From Wurfbainia villosa (taxonomy: Eukaryota; Streptophyta; Magnoliopsida; Zingiberales; Zingiberaceae): DNA of 64,000 nucleotides. Below, in pieces: positions 12,113-22,989 of this stretch. Each line of letters begins with the position of its first letter. The stretch's first letter is position 1. Below the pieces are notes generated by a model. That model was given only the letters and a program-made list of their open reading frames with translations, did not search any database and was not told the origin of the DNA. The stretch lies in the NCBI GenBank assembly GCA_025175895.1, contig CM046003.1, positions 29,533,245 through 29,597,244 of the forward strand, in the 5' to 3' direction. A program made the translations under genes and the position numbers.

Positions 12113-12120
12113 TTTTTATA
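12113..12120 (-). promoter_or_regulatory. TATA box of antisense gene a4
   Basis: On the - strand the sequence is CTATAAAAACCCC, about 53 bases before the ATG of a4. Element 2 has CATAAAAACCCCC at the same place (42256-42263). Confidence 0.55.
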
Positions 12121-12410
12121 GCGGTGAAAGGAGAACGCGCATTGGCTCACGGAGGAGGTAAAAATAACAAATGCGAGTAAAGAAGAGGAAACGTAATGAC
12201 AGTAGGTGAGAGTTGTTGAGTGCAATAACTCTGAGAAGGATGATTCGAATTCCAGGGAAGTAGCAAAGGGGAAGTATATTCAGAGAAGGTTGCAGTCCTT
12301 TCTAGTGAGAATCATGCTACATTTACAAGAAAGCGACAAAAATAAGCATCAGTATCCCCATTTCTTTTTATTAACATACTCAACAACAGTTATATTATTT
12401 AAGCTAATAG

Positions 12411-12872
12411 TTATACAAGCTTCTTATGGTTATCATTAATAGGGGAACTATCAGAGGACTCCTCCTGAGGGAAAGGTGCTAAGATGACTCTGTAGAGATC
12501 GCCTTGGGTCGGAGGTGCAGCTGGTGGAGCTTCATCAAAAGGGGGCAGATGAATCCCCGCTGAAGGGACTAGAGCGAAAGCTAGGGCCAGCGGAAGTGGA
12601 TGGAGTTCGACGAAGGCCCAAGGATCTCCTACAGTGTATTCCCATGTCAGGGGAGGATTCCAAACCCGGTTGCGGAATGAAGGGAAGGGAGCTCGAAAGG
12701 ATCTCCCCATGTTAGGGGTTGGAGCGGTGGTTGATGATGGAGGAAACGGACGAAATGCCGAAGTAGCAGTCGATTGTGTCGCAGATTCTTCGGCATCCTC
12801 CGTGGCCTAGTCGTGCAATTCAAAAGAATCAGAGTCTGAGGAGATCTCGATGGGGTATTCTGTGGAAGCCAT
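12411..12872 (-). pseudogene. Antisense gene a3 of element 1: small Ser/Pro-rich protein
   Basis: The start is MASTEYPIEISSDSDSFEL at 12872. The middle contains GRSFRAPFPSFRNRVWNPP, identical in element 2, and the end is VILAPFPQEESSD then HKKLV. One in-frame stop near 12810 lies in an otherwise open frame. A start with clustered acidic and Ser residues (EISSDSDSFE) resembles a casein-kinase-2 or SUMO-interacting type segment, but that is only a composition remark. No family is recognised. Confidence 0.6.
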
Positions 12873-12910
12873 GAAGGCGGGATGGAAGGCAGAAGACGCT
12901 CATGGTGACA

Positions 12911-12917
12911 ATTTATA
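12911..12917 (-). promoter_or_regulatory. TATA box of antisense gene a3
   Basis: On the - strand the sequence is GATTATAAATTG, about 40 bases before the a3 ATG. Element 2 has TTATAAACCC at 43036-43045, also about 40 bases from its ATG. Confidence 0.5.
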
Positions 12918-13335
12918 ATCGAGGGAGGAAGAACTGCATTTGTCCTTGGGAAGGAAAAGAAGATGGAAGGACTAACATCATAATGTCGTCAGCATTGGAA
13001 ATCATCGAGATGTCATTTCCGGAGCAGCCAATTAGCTTGAGAAGATCAAGAGGCAAAAGTAAATTAATTGTTGGCCGAGCCAAAATTGGTTCAGGCTGGA
13101 GGAAGATCACGCCAAGGATGTCCCGAATGGATTCCCGGGCAGAGAATGTCATCACTCAGTTAACGCTATGGAGACCAGAGAATAGGCAGTAACTTTGAAA
13201 AGAACAAAATCAAGAGCGGACTTAAAATTCTAGACCCATACCAATACATGCATAAGAATCAGCACGGGGATGTGCTAGTTCAAACATTCTTTAACGACAA
13301 AGAATCAGTCAATACAAGGAAGAAAATATGACAAG

Positions 13336-15671
13336 TCATAATTCAAAAAGTTCAGGGGGACATCTAGCCAAAGATATTTTAGGGTCCAAATAACTAGTGT
13401 CAGTGCCAGGAGGAGGGTATCCCCATTTGGCATTTAAAGAGGAAGACCCGTCGAAGCCGAGCATGAACAAGTCTACCCCGTTTTGCACGTATCACCCTTT
13501 TAAATCTGCCTCTTGCTCCTTCAATTGGGACTGGCAAGCAGCTAGTTGAGCCTGGGAGGAGGCTAATTGGGTCACCAAAGCATCCCTCTCTGTTGCTTCC
13601 GTCACTGCCCGCTGACCCAGAGAAGATAAGGCTTCAGTATATTCTTTGCGAAGCTCTTGTTGTTGCTGGGTCACAGAGGGCAGGATTTTAGGGAAAGTAG
13701 CCACCATGGAGAAGAGTTCTCTACACTTCTCCAAGCAGGATTTTTGGGTAGCCTCCCATGTCTGGCATTCTTGCTGCAATTGACGGAGGGTGGCTGAAGA
13801 GTTAGCAGCCTGAATATACGCATCTGCAAGCTGCCTCTTATACCCGTCCAGCTCATGGGTCAGAAGGTCAACTTGCTGAAGTTGGATGGATTGCAAAAAC
13901 ACTTGATGCTGGAGGTCTTCATTTTTTCTTTGGAGTTTCTCCTTTTCACTCTGGGCCAGAGCCAGTTGAGTCATGGAATCATCGTACTGGGTGACCAGAT
14001 CAGATTTCTTCTGCTCGCCTTCTTTCAATTGTTGTGTGAGTTTCTTTTGATGAGCCAGAGAAGCGAAATGGTGAGTCTCCACATTAGATTGGAATTGGAC
14101 CATGTGGGACGTTATCTTATTATAAGTGGCGATACTTGAAGAAAGAGGTGCAGATATTACAAATAATAAGCATTGACACATATATATAATAAAGATAAAG
14201 AAAGGGAATAGTTACCTTGGCCAAAAGTTTACCCAGATGATCGTAGGGGCCCTACACACCTGATTGATTGAAGAATTTCACTTCTCCCAGGTGGCAGATC
14301 TTGAAAGAAGCCCCCAGAGTGGCTAGGGGAGGGTTTGGGAGGGGAAGATCTCTCCCCTCCGGAGGGAGAGAGGGACCCATAATCTGAGAGGGAGCTGGAG
14401 AAAGATGTGCTTCGGTGGGAATATTCACAGGGAGAGATTCGGTTGGAGAATGTGTTGGAGAGTCAAGTAGAATGGGGAATGAAACAGGAGAGTGAGAAGG
14501 AGACCTTCCCCCTTGGGGGGAAGAGGCTGAGATGGCTAGTGTGGTATCCCTCACCCTGGGTTCATATATGACTAAGCGTTGGTACTTCTTTAGTTTGGAG
14601 GGGGATGACAAAGGAGAGGAATGAAAAGAAGGAGATGCGGGGATGAACGAGGAACTGGGGACTCCTCCCCCAACAGGGCGCAACCTCTTCCGAGGTGAAG
14701 AGGGAGCAGCTACAGATTTGCCTTTACCTCGCTTCGTGGAGGTCTTCTTTTTCTTGGCTGCAACAATCTCCTCACCTTTTACGAAGGCGTCCTGTATTAG
14801 ATTATCTGCGAAATCCATTGTTAAAAAAGGTAGGTTGATCCAGACAATTGGTTACATCAAAATATGAATAATGTCCTACCTATGGCAACTGAGGCAGTTA
14901 AAGAAAAAGGGGATAACCTGTGGCGACTGAGGAGAGGAGGTTTCATCAAATGGTCGGAACAATAGTCGGATTCTCTCAACACTCTGTGAACCTCAGGAAA
15001 AAAGCATTGGGTCCTCATTTTGCGAAAGGAGGGTAGCTCTGGAAGATCTAACTTCCAAGTATCTGAATAGGGGAGGGGCGTCGGAAGTTGAGCGAAGAAG
15101 TATAGTTCTTCCTATCCTTTGTGAGAAGATGGCATGTTCACCAGGAATTGGCAATCCGAGCGACTGGAGAGATAGAAAAGACCCTCCTTAGAGGATTTCA
15201 ATTGGAAGAAGCAGTGGAATAATTGGGGGGACAAAGGGAGGTCTAGGTGCCGAAACACTATGATAGCTCCCGATAAAATATGGAAGGAATTGGGGGTAAA
15301 TTAGTTTAGGGGCAGTCTATAAAAGTCCAAGATTTCTAGATAGGGAGAGGGCATAGGCAAAAACAAACCATTGAGAAATTGTTCGGAAAAGAAGCAAGTT
15401 AGGCCGGAAGGAGGACGATGTGGTCGGTAAGCAGTGGTGTTGAAACGACATGACACGGAAGAGTCTATGAATTCCTAAGATTAAAGAAATAGTGCTTGCT
15501 ATCTAACTGGGTGACGGTATGCTCATACCAGGGAAGTGAAGGTGGGGTCTTCGGGGCAATAGGTATGGAATGAGAAAGAACACTTATTTGAAGGTTGAAG
15601 AAGGAATGCTTGCAAAAGAAGGGGCTAGGGCGCTGGAAAGGAGAAGGGAAAAAGACTGGATTGTTAGGCAC
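13336..15671 (-). pseudogene. Antisense gene a1 of element 1: gypsy-type ORF with basic linker and coiled coil, broken
   Basis: Three exons are implied. Exon 1 begins MPNNPVFFPSPFQR at 15671 and is broken by stops and frameshifts. Introns fit 14879-14806 (GTAGGACA...TTTCGCAG) and 14215-14135 (GTAACTAT...CTTCAAG). Exon 2 carries a strong basic stretch, KKKKTSTKRGKGK then SPRKRLR, a likely nuclear localisation signal, followed by a Ser/Pro-rich linker. Exon 3 (14134-13336) is a long Gln/Leu-rich coiled coil, with a stop at about 13492 and then a conserved C-terminus ending CPPELFEL. Exon 1 in element 2 resembles the Pfam 'putative gypsy type transposon' family. Function is unknown. Confidence 0.75.
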
Positions 15672-15703
15672 GATAAGTTAGGCATAAAAGGGGAGGACGG
15701 ATA

Positions 15704-15711
15704 TTTATATA
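15704..15711 (-). promoter_or_regulatory. TATA box of antisense gene a1
   Basis: On the - strand the sequence is AACCCTATATAAATATCC, about 33 bases before the a1 ATG at 15671. Element 2 has AACCCTATATAAACCC at 45917-45910 with its ATG at 45877. Position and sequence are conserved while much of the surroundings has diverged. Confidence 0.65.
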
Positions 15712-15863
15712 GGGTTTTGTGACTTTTCAACTACCTAAGAGAAAAAGAAAAGCGGGGCCCATGGGCCCAGTAAGTCACTCTGAGCGTATGGGGTAAGGCA
15801 ATGGGAAAAAGTAAAGTTGAATCGGCAAGCAAAGGGTGAGTTAGAGGCCTTATACATTTAGAA

Positions 15864-15889
15864 AGTCAAGCTTATGACTTTGCTTGACT
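15864..15889. promoter_or_regulatory. Conserved hairpin before the 3' LTR of element 1
   Basis: AGTCAAGC and GCTTGACT form an 8-bp perfect stem around a 10-base loop, followed by ATTTTT. The same stem is present in element 2 at 46071-46096. It lies about 20 bp before the 3' LTR and upstream of the a1 promoter on the other strand. Confidence 0.7.
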
Positions 15890-15908
15890 ATTTTTAGGGA
15901 TTGGCTAA

Positions 15909-16891
15909 TGATACTGCTATTACCTCTTTTCTATGAATAAGGTAAGAATACCCACGCGTAGGACGCTGTCCGAGACAAGTAGCCGGTTCGGTAGGAGGAG
16001 TCTGTGAAGAACGGTTCGGGCACGTCAGTCTGGGGCAGTTGGCACAGAAGGATGGTTTGAGGGAGTTGGCATGGCTGGGTGACCGCGAAGATTACTCCAA
16101 TACAGGACGGATGAGAATCGGCTCTGTCTAGCGGGCCTAGAGATGGTTTGATACCGGAAGAATAGGAATTGGTTCGGGCTACCAAAAAAAGCTTAAGAGA
16201 TGTGCTACACGTGAGTTGTAGGTTTAGGTTAGCTTTATCGAAGGAAAGTGGCTGAAAGAGATGGGCTATCATATTTTTCGAAATGTAGATAAGAAGTTGT
16301 TACACAACAGAAGAGGGCCCCCATATAATATTCCGAGGAGCCTTCGCTCCTCGTGTCTATAACATAATGATTCTCCAGATAGGCAAGGTGGCCATGTGTA
16401 TAGTGAAGGAGGTTCGTGGTGCAACAGCTGGCCGAAGGAAGGAGGATAAAAGGGAGAAGTAGGGAAAGAGGAAAGGGGATCCACATTATTCCAACAAGCG
16501 ATAGACGAAGGCACATCTGAAGGGGAAAACGTCCACATTGCCGGAGAAGGAGACAAGGAGAGTAGTGAGCTCCATCTTTTTGATACTTTCCTATGTATTA
16601 AGCTAATTGTAAGAGGTTTTCTCCTCCACCTCCGGAAGTTCTTTCCGTGAAGGAGGAAGTTTATAGTGAAAGTGCTTTGGCACGTAGCTCATGGGAGAGC
16701 TCACCCCCGTGGAGTAGGAATCCTTATTCCGAACCACGTTACATCCTGTGTCTTTGTTCATTGCTTGTGTGGCGTGCATTTCTCTTTTTCATATTACATC
16801 ATTACTATTGCAGCCGGAGAGAACCCTCAAGCTTCCCGCATGCTACCCTGCGTTGAAAGGAAGCCAGAAAACCCTTCCCCGTACTGCATCA
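15909..16891 (+). repeat. 3' LTR of element 1
   Basis: It is collinear with 1840-2823, starts TGATACTGCTATTACC and ends GTACTGCATCA. No typical polypurine tract is seen; the sequence before it is TTTTTAGGGATTGGCTAA. Confidence 0.92.
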
Positions 16892-17130
16892 ACGATGAAA
16901 ATTTATAAATTCATCACCAATAATAGCAGTCGAATTGACCACTCGACTGGTACTTAGAGATGAAATAAATAAATATTCGTTGCAAACTATTCAGTCGATT
17001 GGCCAGTCGAGTGAACTCGATTCTGTGGCCTGACATTTTTGCTTTTGCGACTAAAATTTATAAATTCATCGCTAAGATAATAAATATTAGCGATGAATAA
17101 AAATATTTCGCCGCTAATATCCACGAAAAA
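16892..17130 (+). repeat. Continuation of CACTA 5' subterminal repeats
   Basis: About 16892-17050 repeats the 150 bp found just left of the gypsy insertion, and further GCGATGAAT / TTCGTCGCTAAT-type motifs reach about 17120. They are more decayed than the left copy. Confidence 0.75.
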
Positions 17131-17979
17131 AACTCTCCCCCGCACCAATTCCCCCATTTCTCCGCATGACTTCCTCTCTTCCGACGATTCTCTGCTCTCC
17201 GACGATTCTCCGACGATAAGCTTCGTGCGACTCTTTGGCGACAAGCTCCGGCAATAAGCTCCGCCGACAAGCCTGGTGCCCTAGCTTCCACTCGCACACG
17301 ACTTCTTCTCAGTGCTTCTCTCCCTGTTGTCCGGCTCCGACGAGAGCTCCAGCCTCCGGCCTCCTTCTCCAGCTCCGGCCTCCGACCTCCGGTCTCCAGT
17401 CTCCAGCTTCGGCTTCTTCTCGGCGTCGTCTCAAGCTCATCCTTCAATGCGAAGACTTAGGTCGAATTCTTTCTTCAAGGTTTTAAAATACATTTAGGGT
17501 TTTTTTATATTGTTGTTATGATTATATGATAAATTTAGAGTTTTGTTATACTCAGATGATGAATTTAGGGTTTTGTTAGGGTTTACGGTTATTGTAGATT
17601 ATATATAATTAGGATTATGTTAGGGATTAGATGATGAATTTAGGGTTTTTTTTATCATTTAGATTTAGACCTATTCATGGTAATCAAGCAATAACTTATT
17701 GATTAGATAATAAATTTGAAGATACGTTTTCAATTATATGATGATTTTAGGATTATTTTGCGATTAGAGGATAAGTTTAGGATTTTCTTATTCTTAGATT
17801 ATAATGTTTGATGATAAACATTGAGTTATAATGTAAATTGTAGGTTATGTTCTATGAGGTTTAAATTATAAATTTTTTAATTATTTTGTATGTGATAACT
17901 AAATTTAAGTTGCTAAATTTCTTTTATTGAAAATTAACATAAAAATTATTTTATATATGTTTAACCAGGGTTTAAAAAT
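17130..17979 (+). promoter_or_regulatory. CACTA leader: GC-rich, CT-rich block then AT-rich probable intron with teloboxes
   Basis: 17130-17480 is a GC/CT-rich block (CTCCGACGATTC-type repeats) that stands out from its AT-rich surroundings and resembles the 5' untranslated exon of CACTA elements. Short ORFs on both strands here look like composition effects. 17490-17979 is AT-rich with repeated TTTAGGGTTTT (telobox-like) motifs, for example near 17494, 17564 and 17639. It ends just before the transposase start, so it is probably a leader intron. Exact splice sites are not assigned. Confidence 0.5.
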
Positions 17980-19438
17980 ATGCATAAAAGTTGGATAATG
18001 ATTCAGAATTAGATTTGACCTGAATATATAAATGAGTTGAATCAGTTTATGAATATGGCAGAAAATTACATGATCAGTCTGAATTTATCAAAAATTCATT
18101 GTTCATGTCGATGGTGTGGCAATTTGTTTTAATATGAATTAGATTATGTACGAGGACATCTTTATAGGTGGGGATTCGATCGATTATATAAAGTCTGGAA
18201 CTTTCATGGAGAAGTTTCTACATCATCCAGTAGTATAAATATTATCAATCAAGATGGAAATGATTTTGATGTTGAAGTAGATGATTTCGAAGATGATTTT
18301 AAAGACATGTTTAATGATTTATGGAATGTAGAAAATCTAAACAACAATGAGCCACAATTTGATGATATCAATGTAAACACGAATGCAAATGATTATAGAC
18401 GAAGTTATACTTCAATGTTGAAAGAAAAACAAAAAGAACTGTATTCCAATTGTACTAATTTTTTGATTTTCAATTTTGTGGTGAAGCTAATGCATGTGAA
18501 GGTGTTAAATGGATGGAGCAATAAATCTTTTGATATGTTACTTCAGTTATTGCAAGAGGCATTTTCTAAACCGAATGTGATTCCAAACTTTGCACCTGAT
18601 CTCCCAAAAGGTTCATGTTGATCAAGTTATGCAATATCACAAAGGAGATTTTCCACTGTAGTTTAGGGATAAAATTATAGCGCTAAATTTATTTACAAAT
18701 TCAGAGATCACAAATGAGTTATATTATTTAGCAATGGGACCTGATGTTGAAGTTCAACTGTATGATGCATGTATTGTAAATGGGATTCGATATCATATGA
18801 CATCCCGTGATTCACGCAAAACTACTCAGAAGAGTGGGTTCAGTGTACCATCCTCTGACAATGGGGACAATTTGGATTTTTTTTGATGTGTTGAAGGATG
18901 TGGTTCAAATATTTTACTCTTTTAGGTATAAAGTCTAATTATTTTGGAGCAAATGGTTTCAATGTAATCCCCAAAAAAAATCGTTGGTGGAAGAGTATGA
19001 TCTCTTGTGTATTGACACTTCTAAAATATGGTACGATGATGACCCATTCATTTTGACAAAATAAGCAAATCAAGTGTATTATTTGAATGATATCAAATGT
19101 GGAGGTCATTGGAAGGTTGTGCAAAGGGTTCACTACTGAGAAATATGCGAAGTAACTGAAGTTGATGAAGTATCTGAAGATGGTAAGGGTGGTAATATCT
19201 TGAATATGGAGCCAAACCAAGAGATTTCATCGAATGATTCAACTTCAGTAGTCTGTGAAAACTTAGCGATAACTCAACTATGTCGATTAGATGTTGATCA
19301 TCAACAAATAAATATGGCAAATGCACAAGTGGATCTGGATATGGGCGCTCAAAGTAATCGTATTGCTGAGGGTGAAGATAGTCAAATTGACAGTGAGGAG
19401 GATGATTATTTATCCTTTTCAGATGATGATAGCGATTA
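17980..19438 (+). pseudogene. TNP2-type CACTA transposase, catalytic middle deleted
   Basis: The TNP2-like protein cuts and joins CACTA ends. The start MHKSWIMIQ at 17980, then EYINELNQFMNMAENY, the Cys pair in IHCSCRWCGN and the HLYRWGFDRLYKVWNFHGE block are the transposase-associated N-terminal domain. The next segment ends WSNKSFDMLLQLLQEAFSKP, the usual lead-in to the catalytic domain. At about 18620 the sequence jumps to C-terminal segments: ITNELYYLAMGPDVEVQLYD, VNGIRYHMTSRDSRKTTQKS, then YYLNDIKCGGHWKVVQ and an acidic tail ending DDDSD at 19438. The DDE catalytic domain of roughly 400 residues is missing, and several stops and frameshifts are present. Confidence 0.85.
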
Positions 19439-19540
19439 AACGTATTTACATGGTATTTATATTGTTCTTCATTTATAATTCATGTATTTAATATAATCTT
19501 TCATTATACATCGATCTGTATATAATGTTTATATCATAGC

Positions 19541-21091
19541 TATGCCGCCAAAGAGAATTGAGTGCCTCCCAGTTGTGCCTACACCTGACGATGACAGTGC
19601 TCCTGCTCCTACTCCTACTAGTTAGTTATGTGGTTTTAAATATGTTTATTTTGTTTGCTATTTATTTAACTTATTAATTGTTAACACTCTTTGATTTACA
19701 GTTCATTCAACATGTAGAAAGACAAGAGGCACCCACTCCAATCGGCTCCGACGGCAAATCAAGGAACGGGGTAGATTACCCATTACCTTTCGTAAGAGTG
19801 ATGGGCACCCTATCAGGACAAATGCACTGCTTTTATGACAGAGTTAGGTCTGTCAATTAAAAAGTTCGCTCTCCTACAAGCTAAGAGCTGGAAGCATATC
19901 CCCGCAAATAATAAACAGATGATATATGACAAATTATCAGTAAGTACGAATAATTTGATATTTATATAATCATCCATCATTCATTAATAAATTTCACTAT
20001 TGGTATTTTTTTTCAGGATGCTTTCAATATCAATTTTGCCGAGGAGGCAACGCCGGTAAGAAAGGAGACCGACAGATTAATGAGTGCAAGGTACAGAGAC
20101 AATCGAAATAAGATGCACACTCATTTTAAGAGCTTACTACATCATCCCCCTATCGAGCACCGACATCATATGCCGATCGAGTTTTGTGAGACACATGAAG
20201 ACTGGAACTATATGTGCGATCTGTTTGAATCAGAGAAATTTCAGGTAACTCAATCTATACCAATTAGCTGAGTTATATATAAATTAAAATATTTGTTTTA
20301 CAACTCATGTTTTACGTTTTATCTTAACAAATTTTTATATTGTAGACACGATCGACAATAAATGGCCAAAACCGAGCGCAACTACCATTTACCCATCGAG
20401 GTGGCTCAAAATCAATCATCCAATATAGTTACGACGGTGTATGTACAAACTTTATAGTTACAGTATATTGTTTTGTATTTTTAATATTAACACATTATAA
20501 TATTTTTCAGACCGATCAGTCTCAGAGAAAAGATCGGATTACTGTCTTTAACACAACCTACTGTAGCTCATCAAAAGGGTGGAGTGGGGAGAGAGCCGAG
20601 ACTATATACGTAAGATATAATCGATATAATTTAGTAAAGTTATTTTTAAATTTGCATAATTCTTTGTAAACATATTAATAATATGTTTATTATTCTTAAG
20701 GTAATATAGTGAGATTGCGAGATGAGCACATCCAATCACAAGAAATCGGAGATGACATCGATGCAGGTCAGATTGCATATCAGGTTTGTGATCAAGTCTT
20801 CGGTGTTCATTCTGGATATATTAGAGGACTTGGAAGTGAGCCAAAATCAGTTAGATCCACTTCTTCGGATGCCAACTCCTCCTCCAGAATAACTAACGTA
20901 GCACTGCGCGAACAACTTCAGTCCACCCATTAACAATTAGAGGGGGCGAAAGAAGAGCAAGCAAACACTCAAGTTCGATTAGCTAGCACCGAAGATGAGT
21001 TGACATCAATGAGATCAAGACATGATATGTTTGAAGCAATTCTGAATTGGCTTGCACCTGGAACTTTACCATCATTTATCCATGAGTTATT
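19541..21091 (+). pseudogene. tnpA-like / plant transposase (Ptta/En/Spm) gene, cut by copia insertion
   Basis: This is the second CACTA protein type, thought to bind subterminal repeats. Exons are well delimited: 19541-~19620 (MPPKRIECLPVVPTP), ~19701-19939, 20017-20244, 20346-20438, 20511-20609 and 20701-21091. Each junction has GT...AG, and all introns are AT-rich. Diagnostic blocks are RGRLPITFRKSDG, SARYRDNRNKMHTHFK, the NGQNRAQLPFTHRGGSKS block and a coiled-coil C-terminus (REQLQSTH...). Stops occur near 19845. The copia element at 21092 removes the end of the gene; the sequence after 30076 may be its 3' untranslated part. Confidence 0.85.
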
Positions 21092-22975
21092 TGTTGGGTT
21101 TCTCTGGCACCGCGGCGAGTGTGTGTTCGATAACACAAGTTATCTTCTTGGACCTCCATCTATGAGGATTGCCGAAGATCCAATCCCTGGCAAGTAAGTT
21201 GCTGTCGGAGCACAAAATGCCAACCAAATGACCTCTCTACGAAGAGAGAAACAAGCTATCCAAAATTGGACAGCTTGTGTTGGTGGAGAAGATAACCGCC
21301 CAAAGGCTTGGCCGGTTGCTTCTTGGTCACCGACGGCAAAGGGTGGTTGCCCGGAGGCTGAGGGTGGCCCAAGGGTGGTCAGCGGCTGGTGGTTGGCCGG
21401 CAGCAAGGAGATGGTAACAACAAACTTGGGCGGCAACTCCAAGTGGGCGGCTCCTTGGCTTGGGCGACAAGAGCAAGGAGGAGGAGAGGAGAGGGGTTGT
21501 GCGGCTAGGGTTTTTTTTTTTAACTTCTTAAGTCGTCCACGAAAAACCCTAAACCCTCTATCTTATAGAGAGCGTGTTTCTTAACCATCAAGAAAACTTC
21601 TCCTAGTGGTTATTAGTTCATAACCAAAACCCGTTAACCCGCACCAATAACTTAAGTTAAAATAAACCAAACCGTGTTGGTCTATTTTAAGTTAAAACGA
21701 ACCGAACCAACTTTAGTTCATTCGTTTAAAATAAACCAAACCACTTTGGTTTATTTTCCACAATTGGATTAGAACCAAACCAATTTGGTTCATCCATCAT
21801 GTCTTCATAAGACTCGACCCATCCACGCTTCCGATGCGACTGAAACCATTTCATACTCGCTCTTTGTTTGGTTCAACAAAACCTAGTCTCTCTCGATCTG
21901 AGAATCATATTCTCAAACTTGTTTTAAATCCTTCGGATTACGCTGATTGTGCATGTGACCAAATAGGTTCCCGGTTTATGTTGGTCATCTATAATTAACC
22001 ATTAATTATAGAACGATCATGAGTGACACCTAGTAGTACATCATGATCTCCAATTAACCGAAAAATCAACGGTTGATCCCAGAATGCTTCTGAAACTCTT
22101 TAGCAACTATAGTAAATCGTGCCCCATTCCTTTCACTCATCTTATACTCACTTGGTTCAGGATATGATCTATAGTGTCAGTTCTCACTAGGCTGACTACG
22201 TCACACCTAGCCCAAGTATTACTTCCTCATCCTGCAGATTCTAGTTACTACACATGTATCCAAGAGTACCTTACTCTAAATATGTAATGCTTTGGCCAAA
22301 GACTTTAGTAACAATCCGACGAGAGGCCAAGGGTATACATCTCCTCACAAAGAGTAGTGAATCCTTTGTAGGTTATTCAAACACCTTCGGCCACTTCGAC
22401 TTATACCCAATCATCCCGGGTCCACATCTCCTCGGAGATGCTTGCTTAAGATGTCAAAGCATAAGTCTTCATGACCAAGATGACTTGAATACCGCAAGTC
22501 GGAAGAACATCGCACTTAAACTACAGTAAGAACTTCATTGACATATCCATATATGCAGAGAACCATATGAAGTCATACAGCTAGTCACTCCAATGAACTA
22601 GTTACCATAACTAGCATCCACGATTAACTCTGGGCATCCCAATGTCTTCAGCTAGTGAGGAACAACTGCTTGGATAAACCAAAGAGTACACCTCGTGCTA
22701 GTCTCAACAGAATCAATGACATCCGAATGTATCGATTCATCGACTAGGGATAATTCCAATACATCATAATTATACATGTAGAGATACTCACTAGTTGTGA
22801 TCCAATCACAAATTCTCTCATGCTGTGAATTGTATTGCGGACATTCAGTAAATGAGTTTAATATCCAATCAAACACATGAAAACATGTATACTCAAATAG
22901 TGAATCTTCATTTATCAAATAAATGGTACAACCATTAGGCGATTGCCTTATGACACCTCTCATATATTACCAACA
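21092..22975 (-). repeat. 3' LTR of the copia element (- strand sense)
   Basis: It is 1884 bp and collinear with 27811-30076 except for about 400 bp missing between the GTGTGTGTTC block and CTTGGACCTCC (near 21129-21150). A small inverted repeat, GATAAC-ACAA-GTTATC, stands at the break. Confidence 0.9.
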
Positions 22976-22989
22976 AACTCCCACTTGGC

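Larger units (their letters stand above)
1840..16891 (+). mobile_element. Ty3/gypsy LTR retrotransposon, Tat lineage (element 1)
   Basis: It is bounded by LTRs of 984 and 983 bp that begin TGATACTGC and end GCATCA. It has a tRNA-Asp-like primer site, gag and pol on the + strand, and an archaeal-type second RNase H domain that marks the Tat lineage. About 7.7 kb between pol and the 3' LTR carries four antisense ORFs and a tandem array. The flanking 5-mers GCGAC (left) and ACGAT (right) differ by two transitions, so they may be a decayed target duplication. All ORFs are broken, so the copy is inactive. It sits inside the CACTA element. Confidence 0.93.

Noticed and set aside
8213..15908. Envelope-like gene after integrase
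   Set aside because: ORFs in this part are antisense and lack a signal peptide or transmembrane pattern, so env is not supported.
17235..17497. Ser/Pro-rich ORFs in the GC-rich CACTA leader, both strands
   Set aside because: Low-complexity CT-rich sequence gives open frames in several phases. The position fits a 5' untranslated exon.
17494..17660. Interstitial telomere repeat
   Set aside because: TTTAGGG occurs singly and irregularly within TTTAGGGTTTT contexts, so telobox-like motifs in an AT-rich intron are a better reading.
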